NCBI GenBank assembly: GCA_963759875.1
Contig: CAVXBB010000005.1
Span: 434,001 to 498,000, forward strand
DNA length: 64,000 nt
Origin: JAFAGX01 sp963759875
GTDB taxonomy: Bacteria; Acidobacteriota; Terriglobia; Terriglobales; Acidobacteriaceae
Direction: 5' to 3'
In this document: positions 53,955-63,069 of the stretch, piece after piece
Position numbering within the stretch: the first letter of the stretch is position 1
Layout: each line of letters opens with the position of its first letter
Position numbers and translations under genes: made by a program
The notes under the pieces: model-generated
Told to the model about the DNA's origin: nothing
Database searches by the model: none
What the model saw: the letters and a program-made list of their open reading frames with translations, nothing else

Positions 53955-54015
53955 CACAACAGGTCAACCGAAGTCAGTGACGAGAAACACATGTTGTGAC
54001 TTGGCGCGACCTGTT
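53955..54015. other. Nested inverted repeats between glgX and the small helical gene
   Basis: Two overlapping pairs: CACAACA (53955) with TGTTGTG (53992), and AACAGGTC (53958) with GACCTGTT (54008). They may form alternative hairpins in the glgX 3' region or an operator. No clear T run follows. Confidence 0.35.
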
Positions 54016-54023
54016 CATATTTA

Positions 54024-56171
54024 CTATCTAGTCCGAACTAAGACAACAACCGATCGCGGGCCTACCTTATAACTCAGCTCCCGCAGCAGTGACCCAGATT
54101 CCGGGAAATCGTCGGGACGCGGCAGATCGGTGTCCACAATTCTCAGCCAATCTTGGGGCGCACCCTCCTGGACCTGGAACTCCAGCGCTTGCCAATATGC
54201 ATTGATCATCACGTAGATATCGTCGTCCCCCTGTGACGCGCCATGCAGACAGAAAGCCAGGCTGCGTGAATGTGGCGATAGATCGACCGCAGGGCCAGTG
54301 CCATACCACGAAATGTCCTCACGCCAGAATCTGCTGCGACACAAAGAAGGATGAGACTTTCGGAACGCAATCATGCGCTTAAAGAACCGGAATATGTCTT
54401 GGTTCGCCTCGAGCTGGCTCCAATCCAGCCAGCTGATTTCGTTGTCCTGGTTGTAGGGATTATTGTTTCCGAACTGTGTGTTCAGGAATTCGTCACCCGC
54501 CCGAAACATCGGGATACCATTCGCCAGCAGCAGCAGGCAGCAGAAGTTCTTAACCTGTTTCCGGCGCAATGCCAGCACCTCGGCTGGCGTGCCCTCGTCT
54601 CCTTCGTGTCCGCAGTTCCAGCTGTAATTCGCATCCATGCCGTCTTGATTGGCATGACCATTTTTCCAGTTGTTCTTCTGGTTGTAGGACACCAGATCGT
54701 AGAGCGTGAACCCGTCGTGAGAGTCAACGTAGTTCACAGTTTGGAAGGCGTGGTAGGCGTCGCCTCGGCTGTCCGGGAATAAATCGTCGCTGCCATAAAT
54801 GCGACGCATCAGCTCGGGGACCATGCCCTCCTCGCCCCTGACAAAACGACGGATATGGTCGCGAAAGCACGCGTTCCACTGCAGCCAGGTCGTGCCCGGA
54901 AATCCGCGCCCAAGCTGGTAAGATCCGGTATCCCAGGGCTCTGCGATCAAAGCCAATCGGCCCAACTCGGGGTCTGCTGCGATTTCACTGAAAATTGGAG
55001 CCTCCCCCCAATTGAGTGATCCGTCGGCATTGCGGCTGAACACCGATGCCAGATCGAAACGGAATCCATCGATATGCATCTCATTCTTCCAATACCGCAA
55101 GCTATCCATGACGAGTTTGCGTACGTGCGCCTGGCTGAAATTCAACGTGTTGCCGGTTCCCGAATAGTTGGAGTATGGGCTAGCCGGGTCGCCGGATAGC
55201 ATGTAATAACCGGCGGCACCGAAACCCTTGAAGCTATACGTTGGGCCGCAGTTGTCACCCTCACATGTATGGTTGTAAACAACGTCGAGCACCACGGCGA
55301 TTCCTGCTTTGTGAAGCTCCTTGATCATGTTTTTGAATTCAACATGCTGCTCATCATCGCGAGTTGAGGCATACTGCGCGTGCGGTGCGAAGAAATTCAA
55401 AGGCATGTAGCCCCAAAAGTCACCTTCCTGAGGATCGCGCTGAAATATCGGCATCAGTTCAACGACGGTGATCCCGAGATCCTTGAGATAGGGGATTTTT
55501 TCGATCAGGCCGGAATAGGTTCCGGCGCGACGTGGATGCACGCCGGAATTCAAGTTCTTGGTAAACCCCTTCACATGAAGTTCGTAGATGATAGCGTCTG
55601 ATTCACGACGGGGTGAAACTTGGTCTGTCCAATCGAACCCAACCTGACGAGTAGGCAATATTCCCAGTGGTGCTTTTCCTCCATTGGAACCTGGCCCAAT
55701 AGCCAGTTTTCGATCGAACTCTGGTGGGAAGAAAACACTTTTTGCATAAGGATCGAGAAGGATCTTTTCGTCATCGAAGCCGAGGAAACCCACCACTGCC
55801 TGCCCTGAAACTGAGTAAGCGTAATACCGGGCAGCGCGCATTTCTTTACGCGGGATTCTGCAGTGCCAGATCCGTCCTGACTTGTTGTGAAGAGAATCAA
55901 ACTCGAACGTCAGGACTGGGTTCGCCAAATCGCTAGGGGAATAAAGCAGCAGAGTGACACGGTCCGCGGGTTCGGCGTAAACCGCAAAGTTAACCGCCTG
56001 CTCGTCTTCAATCCAGGTGGCGCCGAGCGGCAATGGTATTCCCTCGGTCTGTGCCCAACTGCGACGCGTTTGCGGTAAGTCCGTTGGCAGTGAAGAGGCG
56101 AGTACGCACTTGTGGGCAGTCACGCACTGCCGTTCGTTATTCGCGTTCAGATATCTAGTGGCACGCCGCAT
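54024..56171 (-). CDS. glgX: Glycogen debranching enzyme (isoamylase family)
   Basis: About 715 residues from the ATG at 56171; an open TTG frame to 56228 overlaps the neighbour more and is less likely. The N-terminal CBM48/E-set domain is followed by a GH13 barrel with VVLDVVYNHTCEGD, the nucleophile in DGFRFDLASVF, the acid/base Glu in ALIAEPWD and the third acidic residue in NYVDSHDGFTLYDLV. A C-terminal beta domain completes it. It hydrolyses alpha-1,6 branches of glycogen after phosphorylase action; glgP is 21 kb away. It overlaps the secreted-protein gene upstream by 17 bases, suggesting one transcript. Confidence 0.94.
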   Translation of the reverse strand: MRRATRYLNANNERQCVTAHKCVLASSLPTDLPQTRRSWAQTEGIPLPLGATWIEDEQAVNFAVYAEPADRVTLLLYSPSDLANPVLTFEFDSLHNKSGRIWHCRIPRKEMRAARYYAYSVSGQAVVGFLGFDDEKILLDPYAKSVFFPPEFDRKLAIGPGSNGGKAPLGILPTRQVGFDWTDQVSPRRESDAIIYELHVKGFTKNLNSGVHPRRAGTYSGLIEKIPYLKDLGITVVELMPIFQRDPQEGDFWGYMPLNFFAPHAQYASTRDDEQHVEFKNMIKELHKAGIAVVLDVVYNHTCEGDNCGPTYSFKGFGAAGYYMLSGDPASPYSNYSGTGNTLNFSQAHVRKLVMDSLRYWKNEMHIDGFRFDLASVFSRNADGSLNWGEAPIFSEIAADPELGRLALIAEPWDTGSYQLGRGFPGTTWLQWNACFRDHIRRFVRGEEGMVPELMRRIYGSDDLFPDSRGDAYHAFQTVNYVDSHDGFTLYDLVSYNQKNNWKNGHANQDGMDANYSWNCGHEGDEGTPAEVLALRRKQVKNFCCLLLLANGIPMFRAGDEFLNTQFGNNNPYNQDNEISWLDWSQLEANQDIFRFFKRMIAFRKSHPSLCRSRFWREDISWYGTGPAVDLSPHSRSLAFCLHGASQGDDDIYVMINAYWQALEFQVQEGAPQDWLRIVDTDLPRPDDFPESGSLLRELSYKVGPRSVVVLVRTR

Positions 56172-56895
56172 CGTCTTTGAAAGTACCTGCGGCGAACATC
56201 TGCGCCAGAAATTGCCCGCAAGCAACAACCTTTTGGGCTTCTTGATCGTCGTCGAGCGGGCTCTCAGACATTGTCAGATTGACCGCGCTCATCGAACTCC
56301 TTGCTTTTACAAATGCGTCGGACCAGGCCTGTACATTGTTGAACTCGTTTTTAAGCAACTCGAGCCCACGATAATCAGAATCCGTGGATGCTGCTGTTGA
56401 GGCTAATGCGATGCTGTCAGCAGCCCGACCCTGGTAGGCACCGATGGTGTTTCCTGCGGTGGTCTTTTGCACTGGATACCCATTCTGGACAATGACCTGA
56501 AGAATTCCGCCCCACTCTCGGATTGAGGCCATGGCTTCAATCGCGGCGCTCATGAAACCACGAGAGAAGCCTTCTTTGCCCGCCTCCTCAAGCGTCGCCT
56601 GCGAACTGTCGCAGCCAGCGAGCGTCAGAATCATGCGGCCTTGCTCAAACTTGAGCGACCCCTCTGTCATTCGCGCCAAGTCCTGCACGTCCACGAGCGC
56701 GCGCCCTTGCACTCGAACAACATGCACTTGTCCCGGGCAGCCTTGGATTGACAACGCTTCGCTCTGACCCTGCGTTTGCGCCGATGCCATCAGCACTAGT
56801 GTCATTACCATCCCAACCAGGAAAAGCGCGCGCCTCGTCATGCCGACCATCGAGTAGCTCCATTGACAATCGCTTTCGAACATTGCAACTATCAT
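56155..56895 (-). CDS. Secreted protein, possible stalk-like domain
   Basis: A 246-residue protein whose start overlaps the upstream gene stop by ATGA. Internal Met16 or Met19 would give a more typical signal peptide (RRALFLVGMVMTLVLMASA). The segment VHVVRVQGRALVDVQDLARMTEGSL, in which a function-neutral loop precedes KFEQGRMILTL, resembles stalk domains of copper-amine-oxidase N-terminal type. The rest is helical, with two Cys in the middle and near the end (VVACGQFLAQMF, DDAACH) that could form a disulfide. No enzymatic motif. It is coupled to the next gene. Confidence 0.65.
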   Translation of the reverse strand: MIVAMFESDCQWSYSMVGMTRRALFLVGMVMTLVLMASAQTQGQSEALSIQGCPGQVHVVRVQGRALVDVQDLARMTEGSLKFEQGRMILTLAGCDSSQATLEEAGKEGFSRGFMSAAIEAMASIREWGGILQVIVQNGYPVQKTTAGNTIGAYQGRAADSIALASTAASTDSDYRGLELLKNEFNNVQAWSDAFVKARSSMSAVNLTMSESPLDDDQEAQKVVACGQFLAQMFAAGTFKDDAACH

Positions 56896-57443
56896 TGCTC
56901 CTGAGTGCTCGCTGCGGGCTTTTTCGCCTGCTCAGCGAATTGCGCGTTAGTGAGCGGAGGAAGCGAGGATTCCACTTGCATCTCCACTAACAAGTCGACA
57001 CGACGGTCCAATTGAAAGAATTTCGTCACAGTAAGCGCTGGAAGAACTTTGTTGAATTTCTTGTAATAGGTCTTCCTCAAGGCTGCCAAACGAGAGTCGT
57101 AATCGAACATTCGTTCCGCCATGTCTTTGGCCTCGCCATCAGTCAGCTTCGGGTATTTCTCGCTGTACTCCTTAATGACGTTGACGCGGCCATCATCGAG
57201 CAAGGATCGTTCATGCTCGTATTGCCGATAGATCGGCCAGAATGCCGCACCTTCCTGATCACTGAACTGCATAGCTGCGCTGATAATTGTGGCTTTGTCT
57301 GCCTGCATGTTGGCCCTGGCCACGGCAATGGCCGAGTCGATGCTGGGCTGTTGCTCGTCGGTCTGAGCGCGGCACATACTGGACAGCGCGAAAGTCGCGA
57401 GCAGAATCGTGAGCAGTACGAATTTGGAGTGCGATAGTCTCAT
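56892..57443 (-). CDS. Secreted helical protein
   Basis: A 183-residue exported protein with a signal peptide (FVLLTILLATFALSSMCRAQ). The mature part is helical and charged: MQFSDQEGAAFWPIYRQYEHERSLL (two pieces), AERMFDYDSRLAALRKTYYKKFNKVLP and FFQLDRRVDLLVEM. The pattern of short helices with LDRR near the end resembles periplasmic CpxP/Spy-like or related acidobacterial proteins, but this is inference. It is probably first gene of a three-gene transcript with the stalk-like protein and glgX. Confidence 0.68.
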   Translation of the reverse strand: MRLSHSKFVLLTILLATFALSSMCRAQTDEQQPSIDSAIAVARANMQADKATIISAAMQFSDQEGAAFWPIYRQYEHERSLLDDGRVNVIKEYSEKYPKLTDGEAKDMAERMFDYDSRLAALRKTYYKKFNKVLPALTVTKFFQLDRRVDLLVEMQVESSLPPLTNAQFAEQAKKPAASTQEQ

Positions 57444-57652
57444 AGTTCAACGACCTCCTAACAGAAGCAAAAGCTTAACGAGACTAGATAGGCACGCCAA
57501 TGACCGAACTTCGCGGTGCAACCAAGTCACTGATATTCGAAGATCTTGCAGCGGCTGTGGAATGGTGCACGAGCCATGCGCCGCCCACCAGTGGGCAGGA
57601 GGACCTCATCTGGTCATGGCATGAGAGACAAGCCGGTCCCCGACCTGAGTGC
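57444..57652. other. Intergenic region
   Basis: 209 bases. A 60-codon open frame on the + strand (57500-57682) runs into the next gene and lacks a good ribosome site. Nothing else convincing is seen. Confidence 0.4.
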
Positions 57653-58108
57653 TTACGGCTTCTTCTCTTCGGTGGCCCGTAGCCCCGAGATCGAATGGAT
57701 GCGAATGCGAAAAAACAGCGGTTCGATTGCCTTATCCCCAACTCTTAGTTGCCGTTCACCAAGTGCATTAAGCCACCACTGATACTGTTTCGCCAGCAGC
57801 GAAGTGGCATGCTGACGTTCGGCGCTGTATTGCGGCTGGGCTAGTTCTTGTGACTCGCCATCAACAATGACACTGACCCACTCGCTCTGGTTCTGGATTT
57901 CATCCGCCTGGACACAGACTTTGGAATTCGCGCGCATCCACTTCACCTTCTGGCCAAAAGTCGAGAAAACGTAGAGGTAGCCTTTCTCGTATGCGAAGTA
58001 AATGGGAACTACATACGGCTGGTCCTCGAACGAGCACGCCAGTCGGCCGACGGAAACACGCTCCAGGAATGCGTTACATTCCTCTACTTTCATTTGATTG
58101 ATTTCCAT
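57653..58108 (-). CDS. Pyridoxamine 5'-phosphate oxidase-like flavin-binding protein
   Basis: A 151-residue protein of the split-barrel PNPOx-like fold. It starts MKVEECNAFLERVSVGRLAC, then PYVVPIYFAYEKGYLYVFSTFGQKVKWMR in pieces, VCVQADEI and WVSVIVDGESQEL. Members bind FMN, F420 or haem and often act as small reductases or nitric oxide/redox stress proteins; the exact substrate is unknown. The start is ATG. It lies 11 bases downstream of a 55-residue gene and may be co-transcribed with it. Confidence 0.85.
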   Translation of the reverse strand: MEINQMKVEECNAFLERVSVGRLACSFEDQPYVVPIYFAYEKGYLYVFSTFGQKVKWMRANSKVCVQADEIQNQSEWVSVIVDGESQELAQPQYSAERQHATSLLAKQYQWWLNALGERQLRVGDKAIEPLFFRIRIHSISGLRATEEKKP

Positions 58109-58119
58109 ACTGATTTCCT

Positions 58120-58287
58120 TTACTCCTCAGCCCAGGCCAAGGGCGTGGTCATGATCTCCCGAGCTTCGCTAATGATCACATTCAAATGTGACTCTCCTTT
58201 GAGACTCTCAGCATAGATCTTGTAGATGTCTTCAGTGCTGGAGTGGCTCGACTTTGTTACGGGTTCTTTCGTTTCCGCAGTGGCCAA
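58120..58287 (-). CDS. Small protein upstream of the PNPOx-like gene
   Basis: About 55 residues from the TTG at 58287, with TGAGGAGTG upstream; an open frame to 58302 adds five residues. The sequence has an acidic Ser/Thr-rich start, then STEDIYKIYAESLKGESHL and NVIISEAREIMTTPLAWAEE, probably helical. It shares a transcript direction with the PNPOx-like gene 11 bases downstream and lies after the RND pump. Family not recognised. Confidence 0.5.
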   Translation of the reverse strand: MATAETKEPVTKSSHSSTEDIYKIYAESLKGESHLNVIISEAREIMTTPLAWAEE

Positions 58288-58357
58288 AGTTTCACTCCTC
58301 AAACATCGCGGAGAGCGTCAAGTTTCAACGATCTTCCGACCTTCTGCTGATCGGGAA

Positions 58358-61300
58358 TCAGTCTGCGTGCACAGCCAGTGCAGTTTCTTCGTCCTTTTCC
58401 GGAGCGACTGTTTCCCAGCGAATCAGCTTCAAGTCCAATACAAAGATCGAGTACAACACCGGTACGAGCAGCAGTGTCACGAAAGTCGCGATCGTCAGCC
58501 CACCGATCTGCGCATAACAGAGAGGTTCCCAGAGAGGGCCGCCATGCATAGCCAATGGTATAAGTCCAAGAACAGTCGCACCGACCGTGATCATCACGGG
58601 CCGCAATCGCACAATGCCGGCATCGAGTAGAGCTTCTCGCAATGGTTCTCCCTTTTCGTGTGCTTCTTCGATGAAATCGAAAAGCACGATCACATGACTT
58701 ACGATGACGCCGACCAGGCTCGCGACTCCCAAGAATCCCATAAATCCGAAGGGCTGATGCATCACCACCAGGCCGGCGAGGGCTCCCGTCATCCCGTAGG
58801 GGATGGCCGCGAACACGAGAAATGGCTTGATGGCATTTCGGAACTGCAGAACCAGCGCAATGTAGATCAGGACTACGGAAATCGCCATCACCACGCTGAG
58901 TTCCTTAAAGCCTTTCTGCTGTTCATCGTATTCGCCTCCGATTTCGAGGAAATAACCCGGCGGCAGGTTCTTCTGGAACTCTTTGATTTTCGGCAGCAGC
59001 GGCGTAAGCACCTCGGAGGGCAACACGCCGGGGATCGGGAACGCGGATACCGTAACCGTCCGGAATTGATTGCGGCGCTTTATCTTCGATACTGCCATCT
59101 CGGTTGTGACGTTCGACACTTGCCGCAGAGGTACGCGCTGGTTACTGGACAAAGAGTAGACGTACGCATTTTGAATGTCGGAGAGTCCGGCGCGGTCCTC
59201 CATCCGCAAACGAACGGCGATGGGAATTTGTTTATCCAATTCCCTGTAAGTTGAGACAGAGAGTCCGCTCATGGCCGCCGCCGATGACAAGGCAATATCA
59301 AGGTTCGTGATGCCGGATAAGTTGGCGCGGTCCGGATTAACCTTCAGCCGTACATTCATGGCAGGTTCGCCCCAGTCGTCTCTTACCCTGGTCGCGTTTG
59401 GCTGGGCCCGAAACATTGCCTGGAGTTCGCCAGAGAGAGTGTGTAGAACTTCCATCTCCGGACCTGAAATTCGAATGGAAACGGGAATACCGACCGGCTT
59501 GCCGGTCTCGAGCTGTCGCACATCAACCCTGGCTCCCGGGACTTCGCGGCTGAGTGCGGTCTGCATCGGCCCAACGAAGTGATTCGTAAAGTGCTTGTCG
59601 GAAACCTCAACTAGGATCTGCGCGTAGTTGAGCTGTTGTCGCTCGGGGTCAACCGAGAACCAGAACCTGGGGCCGCCGCCGCCGACAAATGTCGTCAGCG
59701 ATTTTAGAACGTCTTTTTCATTGTGTTCCTTCCCAAATCGTTCCGCCTCTTCCCGAATTACAGTTTCTGCCTTTTGTGCGACCGCGTCCGTTGCACCTAG
59801 CGGCGCATCGGGCGGAAGCCAGACATCCACGTACGACAAGTAGGAAAGATCCTTGGGGAAGAACTGCGGCTTCAGCATGGAGAAGAACACGCCTCCCAAC
59901 GCAATAACAATCAGAGAGGCGGCGAACGTACCCCAACGATGTTCAAGTAAGAAATTACCCAGCCGATAATAGAGTGCCGGAAACCCGTACTTTCGTCGCT
60001 CGGAGATAGGCTGCTCAAGCTGCTTGGGAGGTTTGATCATGTAGTACGCAATCAACGGCATGAAGGTGAACGAAACAATCACCGACGCGACTAGGGTGCA
60101 AGTCATGACGACTGGCAAACTGTAAAGGAAAAAGCCTGTATCGCCGGTCAGCATCAGGAACGGGAGGTAGGCGACGATGTTCGTGATCGTGGCAAACACA
60201 ATTGCTTTCGCCAGTTTGGTCGGTCCAATCCACGATGCCAGATCGCGCGGCGAACCGGAGCCCAACTCACGCTTGATGGCGTCGCCTGCCACCACCGGCA
60301 TGTCAACCAGCAAACCAAGAGCGATGATCAACGTCGCGATAGAAACTTGCTGGATGTCAATACCAAGGACATGAACAATACCGAAGGCCATCGCCAAGCT
60401 CAGGGGAATGGAGGCAGCCATCAGCATCGCCGCCCGCCAATCCCAGAATCCGACCAAGGCAACGATCACCACGAGAACAATGGCTTCATAGAGGCTGCCC
60501 ATCAAAAGACTGACAAGTTCCTTCACCTGCCTGGGCTGGTCCGACGTGCGAGCCACAATGAGGTCAGCAGGCAGTTGGGGACGCACATAGGCAAGCGCCT
60601 TATCGACTGCGGCGCCAAACTTGAAGATCTGCTCTCCCGATCGCATTTGCACGGCCAGCGTGATGGCACGATTGCGCTGCCAGTTTCCGTTTTCCTCGCG
60701 AGAGACCAAGTAGTTCAAATACCGCGTAGGCGTCTGATACCCGCGCGAGATATCGACAAGATCACGCAAGTAAAGCGGCGCTCCGCTAGGCGACGATGCC
60801 AGGAGCACATTGCCGATATCTTTCGTGCTTTTGAACTCGGCGGTCGCGTCAACCAGGACATTTCGCGATTGGGTCTGGACGATTCCACCCGGAGCCGTCA
60901 CATTCCTGGCGTTGAGGATGTCTTTAATCTTCGTCGGCTGCAATTTCAAGGCTGAAAGCCGCTCGTCCGAGTACTCCAGATAGATCTCTTCCGGCAAAAC
61001 ACCGACACGTTGAACCTTCGCTACCTCGGGTACGCGCTGCAACGTTCGCTGGATCAGATCGGTGAAATCATCCAACTGCCGATAGGAATATCGGTTGCTC
61101 GCGACTTCCGCGATGCGGTCCTTGGTCGATTGCGGATCACGAATCAGAATCGGCCCCCACGCGTCGGGATGCATGTCGTACTCTTGCAGTTTGTTCTCAA
61201 TGAACTCTCGTGCATAAGCGCGGATTTCGTCATCCGATCTTTCGGTCGAAAAGTCGATTCCGGAGCAACTTCCAACGGATACGGGGCGAATATCTCGCAT

Positions 61301-61945
61301 GAAGCCGTCTCGTTCTGCCTGCATGGCAAATATCCGAAAAGGACGGTCAACCACGGCAGCTGACACAGAAGCGGGATAACAGTAGAGAGCCGTTGCGCGT
61401 CCTGCCGTTTCTCCTCGCCGCTGTTTCTCAATTGCATCCTGCACACCGCGAGCACGCAGCGCAATTTCAAGGTCCGGGACCATCGGACTGGCAACAGTCA
61501 GCATCAATGCTGCGGTGTCTCCGAAGTCGCTGATCCAGGTGATAGGTCCTGCACCGTCAGGAAGGTCAGTGACTTGGTTCAGTCGTTGTCCAATGTCCTG
61601 GAATTCCTGCTGGGTGTTCTTGATGTTGTCCAAGAGCCTGACTTGCACGACAGAAATATTGTCCTGGGTCGTGGACTCCACACGGTCTACCTTGCTGTTT
61701 CCAGTAATCGCTTGCTCGACCTTGCGCGTGACCAGTTGCTCGACTTTGTCTGCCGAGATACCTGGCCAGGGAGTGATGGCAAGCGCGATGCGCACGGGTA
61801 TGTCAGGGTCCTTCCGCTTGGGCATGTTCATGTACCCGAACACACCCCAGGCCAGAGTCGCGAACAATGCGACCCATGCAATCTGCCTGTTGTTCACAAA
61901 GAATCGTGCAATGTTACGACTGTTTTTGGGATTCTCAGCTTTCAT
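58358..61945 (-). CDS. RND efflux transporter permease
   Basis: A 1,195-residue inner-membrane pump with 12 expected transmembrane helices and two large periplasmic loops. The start reads IARFFVNNRQIAWVALFATLAWGVFGYMNMPKRKDPDIPV in pieces, typical of the AcrB/HAE-like superfamily. In the TM4 region, where AcrB has two adjacent Asp, this reads GLLVDMPVVAGDAI, so the second Asp is replaced by Met and another Asp lies later. An insertion near residue 150-240 (SCSGIDFSTERSDDE) is longer than usual. Substrate unknown. It overlaps the adaptor gene by ATGA and belongs to the tripartite operon at the right edge. Confidence 0.9.
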   Translation of the reverse strand: MKAENPKNSRNIARFFVNNRQIAWVALFATLAWGVFGYMNMPKRKDPDIPVRIALAITPWPGISADKVEQLVTRKVEQAITGNSKVDRVESTTQDNISVVQVRLLDNIKNTQQEFQDIGQRLNQVTDLPDGAGPITWISDFGDTAALMLTVASPMVPDLEIALRARGVQDAIEKQRRGETAGRATALYCYPASVSAAVVDRPFRIFAMQAERDGFMRDIRPVSVGSCSGIDFSTERSDDEIRAYAREFIENKLQEYDMHPDAWGPILIRDPQSTKDRIAEVASNRYSYRQLDDFTDLIQRTLQRVPEVAKVQRVGVLPEEIYLEYSDERLSALKLQPTKIKDILNARNVTAPGGIVQTQSRNVLVDATAEFKSTKDIGNVLLASSPSGAPLYLRDLVDISRGYQTPTRYLNYLVSREENGNWQRNRAITLAVQMRSGEQIFKFGAAVDKALAYVRPQLPADLIVARTSDQPRQVKELVSLLMGSLYEAIVLVVIVALVGFWDWRAAMLMAASIPLSLAMAFGIVHVLGIDIQQVSIATLIIALGLLVDMPVVAGDAIKRELGSGSPRDLASWIGPTKLAKAIVFATITNIVAYLPFLMLTGDTGFFLYSLPVVMTCTLVASVIVSFTFMPLIAYYMIKPPKQLEQPISERRKYGFPALYYRLGNFLLEHRWGTFAASLIVIALGGVFFSMLKPQFFPKDLSYLSYVDVWLPPDAPLGATDAVAQKAETVIREEAERFGKEHNEKDVLKSLTTFVGGGGPRFWFSVDPERQQLNYAQILVEVSDKHFTNHFVGPMQTALSREVPGARVDVRQLETGKPVGIPVSIRISGPEMEVLHTLSGELQAMFRAQPNATRVRDDWGEPAMNVRLKVNPDRANLSGITNLDIALSSAAAMSGLSVSTYRELDKQIPIAVRLRMEDRAGLSDIQNAYVYSLSSNQRVPLRQVSNVTTEMAVSKIKRRNQFRTVTVSAFPIPGVLPSEVLTPLLPKIKEFQKNLPPGYFLEIGGEYDEQQKGFKELSVVMAISVVLIYIALVLQFRNAIKPFLVFAAIPYGMTGALAGLVVMHQPFGFMGFLGVASLVGVIVSHVIVLFDFIEEAHEKGEPLREALLDAGIVRLRPVMITVGATVLGLIPLAMHGGPLWEPLCYAQIGGLTIATFVTLLLVPVLYSIFVLDLKLIRWETVAPEKDEETALAVHAD

Positions 61946-63069
61946 TGAAGGACCTCTACGCGTTGACCATCTTTAAGCAGATTGGCGCCCGTGGTGATGA
62001 TGCGGTCTCCTGCTTGTAGCCCGTTGACTACGCTGATATCGGTGCCACTGACGGCGCCGATATCTATTCTGCGAAGGCGGGCTATTTCGCCTGCACTCGA
62101 GTCGGAAACAACAAAGACCCCATACTTGCCGTCCTTCGCTTCCACAACTGCGGAAAGTGGAACTCGCAACGCGGACGCCCGGCTTCCGCCATCGGCATTT
62201 TCCAGCTGCAAAGAACCGATCATGCCCACCTTCAACAGGTGATCGCGATTGGGTATTGAAATCTCAACTTCAAAGTTACGTGTAACCGCATCTGCTGCCG
62301 ATGACATGCGGGTGATTCGTGCATGGAAGGTGCGGGTAGGGAATGCGTCGATGCCAACCTCAACTGGTTGGCCCAGCCTCACGGAACGGACAACCGTGTC
62401 GGGTACGCCAATTCTGATTTTTACGGTATCGGTTTTGGCCAGGGCGAATGCGACGGGAAGTCCGGGGCCAACCAACGCGCCCATCTCCACAGCTTTCTTC
62501 ACGATATCGCCATCGAAGGGAGCAATCAGAGACGTGTCGCGCAGAGAGATTTCGGCTTCGCTCGTCAAAGCGCGGGCGGATTTCACTTGCTGCTGGCTGG
62601 AGTCGTATTGGGCACGAGCAGAATCGAAATCGGGTTTAGTGATGCTCTCGCTGTCATACAGATGGTTGGCTCGATCGAAATCAAGCTTCGCCTTCAGCGC
62701 GACAGCTTCGGCCGCCGCAGTCTCCGACGAGGCCTGTCGCACCTTATCCTCGTATTCAGAGGATCGGATGCGCACCAGCACGGCGCCGCGGATGACTCGA
62801 TCGCCTTCCGCAATGTCGCGCATCCTGCCGTCCTCGCCGCGCACTTGTTTGAGCGCAACCACATATCCGGGAATCCGGAACGACAATGGAACTTCCGAAT
62901 CGGGTGCGACCACGGCCGAAAAACGTAGACCATCGCTGCTGGTGCTGGCCTGCGCCTGAATGGCTTCAGCGTGTACCCCTTGTGGCGGCTGCTGTATTGG
63001 CTTATTGCCGCTACAGCCGGCCATGACGAACATCAACGAAAGTATTGCAATTGCGTTTTTCACGTTCAT
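61942..63069 (-). CDS. RND efflux periplasmic adaptor lipoprotein
   Basis: A 375-residue membrane fusion protein with lipobox MAGC (Cys19). The lipoyl and hairpin regions include GYVVALKQVRGEDGRM, AEGDRVIRGAVLVRI, SEDKVRQASSETAAAEAVALKAKL-type helices and DGDIVKKAVEMGALVGPGL. The beta-barrel part holds IRIGVPDTVVRSVRLGQPVEVGIDAF in blocks. It joins the RND permease to the outer-membrane channel. Start and stop both overlap neighbours by ATGA, so the three genes are translationally coupled. Confidence 0.92.
   Translation of the reverse strand: MNVKNAIAILSLMFVMAGCSGNKPIQQPPQGVHAEAIQAQASTSSDGLRFSAVVAPDSEVPLSFRIPGYVVALKQVRGEDGRMRDIAEGDRVIRGAVLVRIRSSEYEDKVRQASSETAAAEAVALKAKLDFDRANHLYDSESITKPDFDSARAQYDSSQQQVKSARALTSEAEISLRDTSLIAPFDGDIVKKAVEMGALVGPGLPVAFALAKTDTVKIRIGVPDTVVRSVRLGQPVEVGIDAFPTRTFHARITRMSSAADAVTRNFEVEISIPNRDHLLKVGMIGSLQLENADGGSRASALRVPLSAVVEAKDGKYGVFVVSDSSAGEIARLRRIDIGAVSGTDISVVNGLQAGDRIITTGANLLKDGQRVEVLQ

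Noticed and set aside
57500..57682. 60-residue + strand frame between secreted-protein genes and the PNPOx-like gene
   Set aside because: No ribosome site, overlaps a well supported gene on the other strand, no motif.
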